From Shimia_B sp038525525 (GTDB lineage: Bacteria > Pseudomonadota > Alphaproteobacteria > Rhodobacterales > Rhodobacteraceae), in NCBI GenBank assembly GCA_038525525.1, contig JBCBHO010000003.1, forward strand, positions 372,001-436,000: DNA of 64,000 bases, given 5' to 3'. This document shows, piece by piece, positions 44,301-52,201 of this stretch (positions are counted from its first letter, which is position 1; each line of letters begins with the position of its first letter). The notes beneath the pieces were generated by a model. That model saw only the letters and a list, made by a program, of their open reading frames with translations, did no database searches and was not told the origin of the DNA. A program made the position numbers and the translations under genes.

Positions 44301-45103
44301 TGACGGCGTTGCGGACAGCAAAAGGCGAGACTGCTCCACTGGTCTCGGTCATTGTCTCTGCCTACAACCCGGATATCGAGCTCATGCGCTTGTCGTTGAG
44401 CTCCATCACGCGGCAAAGCCATCGGTCGATGGAGATTTTCGTGGTCGACGATGCCAGCGACGCCCCACATTCGGCGGCAATAGAGGCGCTGTGTGCTGAA
44501 TTTGATGGCGTCCAATATAGCCGCATGGCGTGCAATAGCGGCCCTTATGCGGGCCGCAATTGGGCGCTGTCGCGCGCGAAGGGCGAATACTTCGCCATCC
44601 AGGATGCCGATGACTGGTCGCATCCGGAGCGCTTTGCCCGGCAGATTGCCGCGCTTGAAGCTGATCCGCTTTTGCAGATGGTAACGACGCCCCACATCCG
44701 CATCGATCACAACGGGCGCGTGCAACTGGAAGCGGGGTTCCAGGTTTTGGGCGATGGTCCCATGACATCGATGTTCCGCAGCGCGACGCTCATCGCTTTT
44801 GGCGGGTTTGCGCGAACGCGCTCGCGAGGCGATGTGGAAATGCGGGAGCGCATTCGCGCCTACTACGGCACCCATGCGCTCACTGAGTTGGTCGCTCCCA
44901 TTGCGCTGTGTCTGGGCGATCGGCAAACGTTGTCGCAAAGGGTCATCGATAGCAGCAATCACCATTTGCGTGCGTTCCGCCAGCATATCGACAGCCAAAG
45001 TCTCTTGCGACATGCCCGCCGCGATTTTGGAGCCAGAGAGAGCCTTTACAGGCCCCTCGTGCCGCACGCTCTGCGCGTTCCGGAGCTCGAAGAAAGGTCA
45101 TGA
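41375..45103 (+). CDS. Large protein: unknown N-terminal region fused to GT2 glycosyltransferase
   Basis: 1242 residues. The C-terminal part (~988-1180) is a GT-A, family-2 glycosyltransferase: LVSVIVSAYNPDIELM, EIFVVDDASDAPHS, NSGPYAGRNWALSRAKGEYFAIQDADDW with the DXD-like metal site, and MTSMFRSATLIAFGGF. The first ~980 residues match nothing I recognise. They are helical at the start and contain an alpha/beta stretch (~465-590: VVILGPNTPLDPRYIIDSV, RYIIGFADPGYDSI, LGYIISPDAFAVRVAHGG). No signal peptide or membrane segment. ATGA overlap with the next glycosyltransferase gene. It probably assembles the exported polysaccharide. Codon use is less GC-biased than flanking genes. Confidence 0.72.
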   Translation: MNSSLPEGFLKRIRPYPEPVRAQLSGPLSDEGFTQTLRVLHGDEVDVSKKPKDHETMRFDVFLSRMMTSKKFEMRADSLLAFLSGNAAANKAGFDWESGLAFLGALSDPTKVYLYKLREMERAHQADPALLARLRRLMSVIGVFQIFADRPQQGWEIDAVVADMICKAAGNGSTELLNVMLCAVGLEQSLIAEVHAKHEKALGVLPQGGQAATGLAQHLIAEAGLGAHLSLAGAHALKVLETLVSKQNSAMVLAARRSLHVVLVGPVKGADGDYWKGQAEEGWIAAWSERTEESAEAILNDLEAEPSTFDDTAGCVLVLPAHLRLPPLALSLMQCLVLPPLVSVQIERQGNSGSWAAEISGFDDKQSTIEDIGYLWRPNGARGPHVAKTPIPALPFMHVGSDLGDSAMPLAAVSRESAFALLLRLPGAPPVSTYVNSECCLAFEEVTSLAALTSAGEDGGESRRKPVVILGPNTPLDPRYIIDSVQRFWAFSGRYIIGFADPGYDSIAGNFTPRQTADRDAELCRVLITDLATLPLGLFASAGSKLTDQIVGPQALGYIISPDAFAVRVAHGGLISAALQQKLPRVIDRSKLKSADREALALAGQITAEYVEQHEPGRHWPLDRLFSLHLRTRDVLSLACRDFVNQPSAAAAHQVLNPLMTEPELVVTLSVELGEFARALASRVDLLLALEGAERQYFLRILRSLDVADDVAWQLACHSREICDAAPRDIVALFEFLSCCLSSEQVSQVLAATALGSIAKSRRIPYRLAECLRRYGTPLISIMYLKKLQQEASPCLEDPSFLQSFSPLLRSGPHNTATDILGEAIVRDIAASGSFSLRFQEALASGDRQSALGAMAETGALDTGEIIKWLDQMRSYSAVLKAMQLPLSAIFSPALKRVFVRKKAAVIFSDMAVLGELRSAGILDPRQDVDAVGMSYLGDPEGLDAIIREQSELGSVGPFELRGETAREVFAHATEMTALRTAKGETAPLVSVIVSAYNPDIELMRLSLSSITRQSHRSMEIFVVDDASDAPHSAAIEALCAEFDGVQYSRMACNSGPYAGRNWALSRAKGEYFAIQDADDWSHPERFARQIAALEADPLLQMVTTPHIRIDHNGRVQLEAGFQVLGDGPMTSMFRSATLIAFGGFARTRSRGDVEMRERIRAYYGTHALTELVAPIALCLGDRQTLSQRVIDSSNHHLRAFRQHIDSQSLLRHARRDFGARESLYRPLVPHALRVPELEERS

Positions 45104-45894
45104 CCCTTCCGCATATCGATATCTCGCTGACCTCGATTAGCTCGCGCCTTTCGACCTTACCTGAAACGCTGTCGTCACTCCTCGCTCAGGATTACCCGAA
45201 TTTCACGGTCAATCTTTATCTTTCTCGCGATCCCTACATGCTTGATGAAGGTGTCCCGGAATTGCCGCAAAAGCTCGCTGGGCTCATCGACGGTTCAGCT
45301 GGCAGACTTCGGTGCAAGTATTGCAAGAACATCGGCCCCTACCGAAAGCTCATTCCATACCTCTATGAGAATTGGGGGCTTTCGCGCCTCGTCGTGACCG
45401 TGGATGATGATACGATTTACCCGGAAACCTGGCTCCGGCAAATGGTCGACAGCTATAATTCCTTTGGCTGCGTCATCGCTTATCGCGGCCATGAAATGCA
45501 GTTTCGAAATGGTGCATTGGCGCCTTACAGAACCTGGATGCGTTCGGGCATTCAGGAGAATCCGAGCTCTCTACTTCTGCCGACTGGCAAAGACGGCGTA
45601 TTGTATGACACGGCATATTTCTCTATCGATGTCTTTAACATGGAAGAGGCAAAAAGGCTCGCCCCGACGACAGACGACTTGTGGTTTCGCTGGCATTTGG
45701 CACTGAACGGAATTCGAACCTACATAATCAATACCGATTATACCCGAGAGACCTTCACTGAAAGTGACTACGATAGCAGCCTTTACTTGAATTTTAATAT
45801 TTCAGGGGGAAATGATGCTGCCGTGGAGCGCTTGTATGGCTATTTCAAGGAGCACCACGGCTTTGACATCACGTCTTTAGCTCGTGAAATGTGA
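45100..45894 (+). CDS. Glycosyltransferase-like protein
   Basis: A 264-residue protein with a GT-A-like N-terminus (DISLTSISSRLSTLPETLSSLLAQDYPNF) and a DXD-type site in LVVTVDDDTIYPETW. It also has KLIPYLYENWG and the acceptor region LAPTTDDLWFRWHLALNG. It resembles bacterial glycosyltransferases acting on surface polysaccharide. The start overlaps the preceding gene's stop by four bases, so both are made together. The 3' flank is AT-rich (45.9-46.03 kb). The linkage is unknown. Confidence 0.75.
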   Translation: MTLPHIDISLTSISSRLSTLPETLSSLLAQDYPNFTVNLYLSRDPYMLDEGVPELPQKLAGLIDGSAGRLRCKYCKNIGPYRKLIPYLYENWGLSRLVVTVDDDTIYPETWLRQMVDSYNSFGCVIAYRGHEMQFRNGALAPYRTWMRSGIQENPSSLLLPTGKDGVLYDTAYFSIDVFNMEEAKRLAPTTDDLWFRWHLALNGIRTYIINTDYTRETFTESDYDSSLYLNFNISGGNDAAVERLYGYFKEHHGFDITSLAREM

Positions 45895-46030
45895 GTCGTG
45901 GGCGCTTGGTGCCTTGTTCCAATCCATTCGTTCGTTCGGGCTGTCTCGGTTATTATCGAAGTGGCAGGGTCAGCAATATTATCGTAAAGTTAACGATCTG
46001 AGTGTCAGATGCTGAAAATAAAGGGAAAGC

Positions 46031-47053
46031 ATGTCTCGCCTGGTGATTCATATCGGAACGCACAAGACCGCAACGACTTCTATTCAGCGGTTCCTGAAGA
46101 ATAATCAGGGCGTGCTTGCCGAGCGGGGCGTATACTATCCGGATTACAGTCTGATCGGCAAAACCCCTCATTACGCGCATCTTGGCATGGTCAACGCGCT
46201 TTCAGGTCAGCACCGGGTCTATACTTCACGCGAAGCGGAAAAATTCTTCGGCAAAGTTGTAGAGCGGTCGAAGGATTTCGACACCACAATCATCAGTGGG
46301 GAGCCGTTCTATCGCCATGTCGGTGAAGGAAGCTATGATCGTGTTCCCACGAACCGCGACGAGTATTGGGAGAGCCGTCGTGCCTATGTGGCGCGGCTAA
46401 GACAGCTTTTCGGGGCTGCCGAGATCGTCGTCGTTTTTCGGCGACAGGCTGATTACGCTCAATCACTTTACCAAGAACACGTCAAAGTAACGCGCTACAA
46501 AAAGAACTTCCTCAAGTTCCTCGAGGAATTCTGGTATCACTTTGCCTTTAATGCACAGGCGACGCTTTGGGATGAATATTTCCCTGGCCTGCGCGCGCTT
46601 GAGTTTGACCGGTTGACCCGCGGCGGAGATGCTGTCAGAGAGTTCTGTCGTCTCCTTGCGCTTCCGATTTCAGGGCTCAGCGCTGCTGAGACATACAATG
46701 AAAGCCTGCCGCCAGACTTGGTAGTCATTAAGCGGGTGTTGCATCGCACCCGGGCTAGCAAGGACGACCTAAGAGATCAGATGCAAAGGATGCTGAAGGC
46801 TCTTCCCGAGACGTCTTTTGCGAGAATTTCACCACGTTCTTTTTTCGCATCCAACGCAGACCAGTTGGAGTTTCAGAAGAGCTTTGACTTCGACAATGAA
46901 GAACTCAAAAGATTCATGCATGCAGATGACGACTCCAACGCCCCGTTTTTCTCATCTGATTTCAAAAAAGTGAAGTTCTACGGTGATCGACTGCATCCAG
47001 ATATTCTTGGGTCTCTCGTCGACATGGCCATTGGTCCAACTGCAAAGTTATAA
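46031..47053 (+). CDS. Sulfotransferase-family protein
   Basis: A 340-residue cytoplasmic protein. The PAPS loop is LVIHIGTHKTATTSIQRFLKNN, with Lys12 in the expected place. The 3'-phosphate site is EIVVVFRRQADYAQSLY, in which an Arg is followed eight positions later by Ser. It has insertions typical of the Roseobacter sulfotransferases, for example DEYWESRRAYVARL and FLKFLEEFWYHFAF. AAAGGGAAAG precedes the ATG. The gene is visibly lower in GC than its neighbours. In this locus it would add sulfate to the glycan, but the acceptor is unknown. Confidence 0.8.
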   Translation: MSRLVIHIGTHKTATTSIQRFLKNNQGVLAERGVYYPDYSLIGKTPHYAHLGMVNALSGQHRVYTSREAEKFFGKVVERSKDFDTTIISGEPFYRHVGEGSYDRVPTNRDEYWESRRAYVARLRQLFGAAEIVVVFRRQADYAQSLYQEHVKVTRYKKNFLKFLEEFWYHFAFNAQATLWDEYFPGLRALEFDRLTRGGDAVREFCRLLALPISGLSAAETYNESLPPDLVVIKRVLHRTRASKDDLRDQMQRMLKALPETSFARISPRSFFASNADQLEFQKSFDFDNEELKRFMHADDDSNAPFFSSDFKKVKFYGDRLHPDILGSLVDMAIGPTAKL

Positions 47054-47166
47054 TTGAAACCCATCTAAATTGATGGGAAGCTTGAGTTACTTTCCAAGGC
47101 CTCTTGGGTCACCATTAAGACAACCGTCGTACCGTAACCGCCGCGAATGGATCGGCGAGGTGTTGA

Positions 47167-49692
47167 ATGGGGGGCTTTCGGGTTGCCCATCGGGCGACTG
47201 TCTTTGGGCCTGATGACGGTTTTTTACGCGGTGTCAGCGACATCGCCTTGGCGAACGATGCGGTCGATTCAAAAGTTTATGTTCTCGCACGCGGCGAAAT
47301 GGACGGTCGCCTCGCGGCTTACAATATTTCTCATTCGGGAAGCCTCGAGCGCATCGATGAAATTTATGGTGATCTGAGCCCGCGTGCAGGCTTAGAAGGC
47401 ACCCTCGGCCAGATGAGGCTCGCAGGCGCCGAAGTTGTTATCGCAAGTGGAGTCAACCAAACATCTCTCTGGGGCGCGGAGCTAGACCCTTCCGGGGGTT
47501 TTAACACCGAGTTCGGTATCGCGAGCAGCGAGCCGCTTCCGAGCGATCTCGTGCAAGTGACGGCTGTCGAGCTTTTTGGGTCGCGCTTTGCCTATGGGAC
47601 GCGGTTCAATTCAGACACTTTTGAGATTTGGCGCGTGGCGAGTGATGGATCCTTCCAGAACCGGTTAAGCGTTTCTTCTGGCTTGGGCGGCGGCGCGTTG
47701 GGGCTCTCGTCGTTCGAGTTCGTTGAAGTGAGTGGTGTGCCCCTTCTTTTGGCGACGTCCCACGGTGCGCTAAGCCTGGCGAGCTATGCGCTCAATGGCT
47801 TGGGCATTCCGACGATGGTGGCCAATGTGGCGATGGCAGGCGGGCTTGGGATATCTGGCCCCAGCGATCTGGCTGTTGTGCAGGTCAACAGCCAGAGCTT
47901 TGCGCTTGTCGCTGCTGCGGGCAGCAGTTCTCTCACGGTTTTTGCAGTGTCGGAAAACGGTGCTTTGACGGCCATCGATCACGTGCTTGACGATCGCGCG
48001 ACGCGCTTCGCGGATGTCACTGAGCTGGAGGTCATCGAGCTGGGCCCTCACGCCTTTGTGGCCGTGGCGGGTAGTGATGACGGGATCAGCCTCTTTCAGA
48101 TATTACCGTCGGGCAGGCTTCTGCATTTGCAAAGCATCGAAGACCAGACGGATACCACGCTGCGTAACGTGTCTGCGTTGGCGTTGGCTGCAGACAGAGA
48201 CTACCTGCAAATCTATGTCTCGGGCACGGAAGACGGGCTCACCGCTTTCGAGAGCGAGGCCTCCTTGAAGGGCCAATTGCGAGTGGCACCTGCGGGTGGC
48301 GGAAGCCTAACAGGTGGCGCTGGATACGACGTTTTGCAGGGTGGTTCCGGGGACGACCATATAGTCGCCGGTTCTGGGGGTAGCGTGCTTATCGACGGGC
48401 CAGGGCGCGACCGATTGCAGGGTGGTGCTGGAGCCGATGTTTTTGTCCTCGATTTCGACGGTGACTACGACATCGTCGTGGACTTTGATCTCGGCAACGA
48501 TCGAGTTGATCTCTCCGCTTGGGAATTCTTGCGCAGCGCCGCTCAGCTCGATGTCCAGACAGTTTCAACCGGCGCGAATATTCGCTTCAACGGTGAGCGC
48601 CTCGATATCCGTACGAGCGATGCACGCTCGCTCAGCGTGGATGATTTGCAAGCTGCAGGGGTCATCGCCCAGGCGAGGATCCTGCCGGAGTGGATTAACT
48701 ATGCGCCGGACAGCGAAGTGGAAGGGGCTGTCCCGCGTATTACAGGCACCGCTGGGGCGGATGAATTGCACGGAAGCGCCAGCAACGAGGAGCTACTAGG
48801 CCTTGGCTCGGATGATTTGCTGCGCGGCAATGCGGGGGATGATGTCCTCGATGGCGGTGCTGGTGCCGATTTCATGAATGGCGGTCCCGGGTCTGACATC
48901 TTCTACGTCGATGATTTGGGCGACCGCATCAGCGAGAGCCGAAAGTGGGATGGCACCGACCACGTCTATGCCGACGTCGATTTCATCACCGGCCGCGTCC
49001 ATATCGAGGAAATCACCCTCACCGGCAGCGCAGATATCCGCGCCATCGGCAACGGTCTCCCGAACACGATCCGTGGCAATGACGGCAACAACATCCTAGA
49101 CGGCAAGAAGCAGGTTGACACGATGCTTGGAGGAAAGGGTAACGACCTTTATGTCGTGACCGCCCCGGGTGAGATACTCATCGAGGAGGCGGGCGAAGGC
49201 ATCGACACCGTGCGCGCCTATCGCAGCTGGAAGCTCGAGGACAACATGGAGAGCCTCGAGCTACGATCGGAATTCGATTTCAACGCCGTGGGCAACGAGC
49301 TCGACAATCTCCTCGTGGGCAATGGCGGCGATAACATGCTCATCGGGCGGGAGGGCGCCGACACTCTGCGCGGGAAGGGCGGCGCGGATACGTTCGTTTT
49401 TGATCGCAGCCCAGGCCCCGACAACGTGGATACCATTCTCGATTTCACGAGCGCCGTGGATACCATCAAAATCAAAGGAAACCTGTTTGGCGGACTCACG
49501 AACGGCGCGTTGGTGGCGAACGCTTTTCATCTGGGAACGCGAGCCACAGAAGCTGAGCACAGGTTCATTTACGACCGCGAAAGCGGTGATCTCTCGGTTG
49601 ATGTCGATGGAGCGGGCGGGCAGGGTGCGCAATTGATCATGGACCTTGGCGCTGGGACCGATCTGCAAGGGTACGACGTCTTCATTTTCTGA
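47167..49692 (+). CDS. RTX-type secreted protein with beta-propeller-like N-terminus
   Basis: 841 residues. Residues ~1-370 carry repeated WD/lactonase-like strands (VYVLARGEMDGRLAAYNIS, LQIYVSGTEDGLTAFES) and probably fold as a propeller. From ~375 hemolysin-type nonapeptides GGxGxDxUx bind calcium (GGAGYDVLQGGSGDDHIV, GGAGADVFVLDFDGDYD, GNAGDDVLDGGAGADFMNGG). A C-terminal module shared with two other genes ends DTILDFTSAVDTIKIKGNLF and a terminal VFIF, typical of type I secretion substrates. No N-terminal signal peptide. GAGGTG precedes the ATG. No T1SS genes are in the window. It lies beside the capsule exporter and may be an exopolysaccharide-associated protein. Confidence 0.85.
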   Translation: MGGFRVAHRATVFGPDDGFLRGVSDIALANDAVDSKVYVLARGEMDGRLAAYNISHSGSLERIDEIYGDLSPRAGLEGTLGQMRLAGAEVVIASGVNQTSLWGAELDPSGGFNTEFGIASSEPLPSDLVQVTAVELFGSRFAYGTRFNSDTFEIWRVASDGSFQNRLSVSSGLGGGALGLSSFEFVEVSGVPLLLATSHGALSLASYALNGLGIPTMVANVAMAGGLGISGPSDLAVVQVNSQSFALVAAAGSSSLTVFAVSENGALTAIDHVLDDRATRFADVTELEVIELGPHAFVAVAGSDDGISLFQILPSGRLLHLQSIEDQTDTTLRNVSALALAADRDYLQIYVSGTEDGLTAFESEASLKGQLRVAPAGGGSLTGGAGYDVLQGGSGDDHIVAGSGGSVLIDGPGRDRLQGGAGADVFVLDFDGDYDIVVDFDLGNDRVDLSAWEFLRSAAQLDVQTVSTGANIRFNGERLDIRTSDARSLSVDDLQAAGVIAQARILPEWINYAPDSEVEGAVPRITGTAGADELHGSASNEELLGLGSDDLLRGNAGDDVLDGGAGADFMNGGPGSDIFYVDDLGDRISESRKWDGTDHVYADVDFITGRVHIEEITLTGSADIRAIGNGLPNTIRGNDGNNILDGKKQVDTMLGGKGNDLYVVTAPGEILIEEAGEGIDTVRAYRSWKLEDNMESLELRSEFDFNAVGNELDNLLVGNGGDNMLIGREGADTLRGKGGADTFVFDRSPGPDNVDTILDFTSAVDTIKIKGNLFGGLTNGALVANAFHLGTRATEAEHRFIYDRESGDLSVDVDGAGGQGAQLIMDLGAGTDLQGYDVFIF
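48841..49530 (+). repeat. RTX C-terminal module, copy A
   Basis: About 690 bases encoding the end of the RTX domain. It resembles copies B (58420-59105) and C (60555-61150) with long stretches of identical DNA, roughly 85-90% by eye. A lies on the plus strand and B and C on the minus, so A/B and A/C are inverted repeats enclosing the capsule genes. Identity to B also covers the DFTSAVDTIKIKGN segment. Confidence 0.75.
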
Positions 49693-49752
49693 GATTGCGC
49701 ACCTCGGTAGGTGCCCAAAATAGTCCGCATGTCGGAAGGTTGCGTCGCCCCG

Positions 49753-50568
49753 TCAGAGTTCCCGAATATCGCGGTGGAAGCGGCTCAAAAGGACGAGCCC
49801 GAGCGCAGCCGTCGCGAAGCTGATGCCGAAGACATAAACGAGCGACACATAGACAGCCTCGTAGCTAAAATAAAAGGCTGCGCGCATAACGCCGGTGACA
49901 TGCATGAGCGGATTGTACCAAATCCAGTCCTGGTAAGGCATGGGCACCGCCTCATAAATGAAGATGACCCCGGACACCAAAAACAGCGGGCGGGTGAAGA
50001 TCGACCAGGCTTGTTGCCAGACAGGATACATCGAGACGAGCAGGCAGTTCAGTGTGCCGATCCCGATGCCAAGTGCTGCGGCCATAGAGAAGGCCAAAAG
50101 GATCTGCGGCAGAACGAGCGTGGTGCGTGTCTCGAAGGCCAGAAGGATGCCCGTAAAGATGAGCGCGCTTACAATGAGACTGGTGAGGACAGCGAGAAGC
50201 ATGCGCGCGATAAGCGTGTCTACGAAGGTCACCCGTGGATAGGCGAGGAGTTGTTTGGAGTAGTTTATCGCTTGGCCCATCTTGTTGCTCACGGTCATGA
50301 ACATCAAAAAGGGAAGAAGCCCGGTGGCATAAAAGATCGGGAAATTGTCGCCGAGCCGGGGCGAACGAAAGCCAATTGAGAAGATGATGGTCAACAGCGC
50401 TATCCCGAGGAGAGGCTCGAGAATAGCCCAGAGATATCCGCCGGGGGAGCGGCCATAAGTTGACGACATTTCGCGCAACATGAGGGCAGACACACTTCGT
50501 AACGTGCCGTAGCGAGCCTGCCGACTTACATGGTGGAGGCGGACCTTATCGGGCGAGTTCTGGATCAT
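49753..50568 (-). CDS. ABC-2 type permease for capsular polysaccharide export (KpsM-like)
   Basis: Integral membrane subunit of an ABC exporter, 271 residues with about six helices. The cytoplasmic N-terminus LRSVSALMLREMSSTYGRSPGGYLWAILEPLLG is characteristic of KpsM/Wzm-type permeases. Helices include LLGIALLTIIFSIGF, LPFLMFMTVSNKMG, LLAVLTSLIVSALIFTGILLAF, ILLAFSMAAALGIGIGTLNC and LVYVFGISFATAALGLVLL. The start overlaps the upstream ATPase-sulfotransferase gene by 23 bases, so they are one operon. Moves capsule polysaccharide across the inner membrane. Confidence 0.9.
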   Translation of the reverse strand: MIQNSPDKVRLHHVSRQARYGTLRSVSALMLREMSSTYGRSPGGYLWAILEPLLGIALLTIIFSIGFRSPRLGDNFPIFYATGLLPFLMFMTVSNKMGQAINYSKQLLAYPRVTFVDTLIARMLLAVLTSLIVSALIFTGILLAFETRTTLVLPQILLAFSMAAALGIGIGTLNCLLVSMYPVWQQAWSIFTRPLFLVSGVIFIYEAVPMPYQDWIWYNPLMHVTGVMRAAFYFSYEAVYVSLVYVFGISFATAALGLVLLSRFHRDIREL

Positions 50569-52189
50569 CCGACGCTAAATCTGATTGCTTGAGGGCAAGG
50601 GGGGCGCCTTGCCACCCGGCGGGCAGGTTATCTTTGAACTTGGCTTTCATCGCCTCATATTGCGGGCTAAGCGCATCGCGGAGTTCTTTAGCCAACGGCG
50701 CCGGCATTTCGAAAGCCTCCCCGTCCGTGGGGACCGGTTCCAGCGGGTGTTCCGGGAGGTTGATGAAGCGGCAGAGCCGATTGATCGAGGATTGCGTGAA
50801 GAGCGTCTCGTAGAAGAGGTAAAGGATGCGCTCGCGCGCCACGGCGCCCTCAAGCCTCCTTATCATGCCTGCGTAATCGGCGGAGGGGTGCCTTGTGAGC
50901 GCGGGGTCCTTGATCGCCCGTCTCAGGTCCTTGAGGCAGACCTTCCGATAGTCTTCTTCGGGGAGACCTTTGCCTGCGTGTTGTGCGCAGATCTCCGCCC
51001 AAATCCGGCTTGCCGGATCCCGAAAGACGAGGAGAAAGAGGCAATCGCCGATCCCCGCCATGTCGCGAAATTCATCCGTCCCGAGCATGCAGTAGCTTGG
51101 TGTGAAGTCACAAAGGACGGGCTGGTTTTTGCGCCCGGTGAGGAGGTAGTCGACGTAACCCTGGTGGCGATTTTCGCTCTCAGGCGATCCCGCGTGTATG
51201 GAAAGAAGCGCGCTGACGGCGTTCATCTGCTGGAGGGTTTTGAAGTTTTTCTCGCTTTCATTGGCGTCCGGATTGAGTGCCTCCGACAGCCGGTGCAGTG
51301 TCTTCACACGGCGTTCGAGGATCTCGGTATGCTTGCCCGCTAGGATGTCGAAGTAATGGATTTCCTTCTGCGGCTGACATAAGCACTTGCGGCTTTTGCG
51401 TAGGATCCGGGATAGCCATTCCAGCCCGGCATGCGGCACGCCCAGACCATAGAGCAGGCGTGCTCCGGCGGGCAAAAGCTGATCGGCGCGGCCGGCGCTG
51501 TATTCATCGCCTATGACACTCAGCGAGGAGCCTGACCCGTGCATGTCAAACATGTGCCGATCAAGAGCTTCTTCTATATCGTCGTAATACGTCAGCCGGC
51601 CGTTCTCTAGGACGGCACCAGCGTCACACATTTCTCGCATCATGCGCACCGAATGACTGACAAAGATCGAGCCTGCCTGCTTCATGCGCTCCTTGAACAC
51701 GGTCCGGCTCTTCCGCTTAAAGTCAGCATCCCCTACTGCCGTGATTTCATCGATCAAGTAGGTGTCAAACTGCAGTCCCATAGACACCCCGAAGGCCAGG
51801 CGAGATCGCATGCCCGAGGAATAAGACCGCACTGGCAGATGGAAGTGGCTGCCGAGCTCTGCGAAATCCTCCACATAGGCTGTGAGCTTATCGGTATCTG
51901 CACCATAGATGCGCGCCACAAAGAGCGTGTTCTGGGCCCCGGTCAGATCCGGGTGAAATGACCCTGCAAAGCCGACGGGGTACGAGATCGTTCCGTCCGA
52001 GAGAATATCACCCGATGTCGGGTCTGAGGTGCCCGCAATCATCCGCAGCAGGGTAGATTTACCGGCTCCATTTCGCCCCATCAGCGCGACCGATGTTCGG
52101 GACGGAAAGACAGCATTGATCCCGTCGGCGACGACGTTTTGCCGGCCATGGAGACTATACACCTTGGTGAGATCTCGAAGAATGATCAT
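50546..52189 (-). CDS. KpsT-like ABC ATPase fused to a sulfotransferase-like domain
   Basis: 547 residues in two parts. Residues ~1-215 are a complete ABC ATPase of the capsule/O-antigen exporter type: Walker A GRNGAGKST (38-46), signature YSSGM (123-127), Walker B TYLIDE (143-148), H-loop His179. Residues ~243-535 align with the sulfotransferase at 38025: LYGLGVPHAGLEWLSRIL, QKEIHYFD, DFTPSYCMLG, VFRDPASRIWAEICAQ. The PAPS-loop Lys is His253, the following Thr-Ser is Leu256-Glu257, and the 3'-phosphate Ser is Ala398, while Arg390 and Glu276 remain. So PAPS binding is doubtful. No stop or frameshift divides the parts. Twelve bases separate it from the KpsE-like gene; it overlaps the permease gene. 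Confidence 0.88.
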   Translation of the reverse strand: MIILRDLTKVYSLHGRQNVVADGINAVFPSRTSVALMGRNGAGKSTLLRMIAGTSDPTSGDILSDGTISYPVGFAGSFHPDLTGAQNTLFVARIYGADTDKLTAYVEDFAELGSHFHLPVRSYSSGMRSRLAFGVSMGLQFDTYLIDEITAVGDADFKRKSRTVFKERMKQAGSIFVSHSVRMMREMCDAGAVLENGRLTYYDDIEEALDRHMFDMHGSGSSLSVIGDEYSAGRADQLLPAGARLLYGLGVPHAGLEWLSRILRKSRKCLCQPQKEIHYFDILAGKHTEILERRVKTLHRLSEALNPDANESEKNFKTLQQMNAVSALLSIHAGSPESENRHQGYVDYLLTGRKNQPVLCDFTPSYCMLGTDEFRDMAGIGDCLFLLVFRDPASRIWAEICAQHAGKGLPEEDYRKVCLKDLRRAIKDPALTRHPSADYAGMIRRLEGAVARERILYLFYETLFTQSSINRLCRFINLPEHPLEPVPTDGEAFEMPAPLAKELRDALSPQYEAMKAKFKDNLPAGWQGAPLALKQSDLASDDPELAR

Positions 52190-52201
52190 GACGCGCCGTC
52201 T

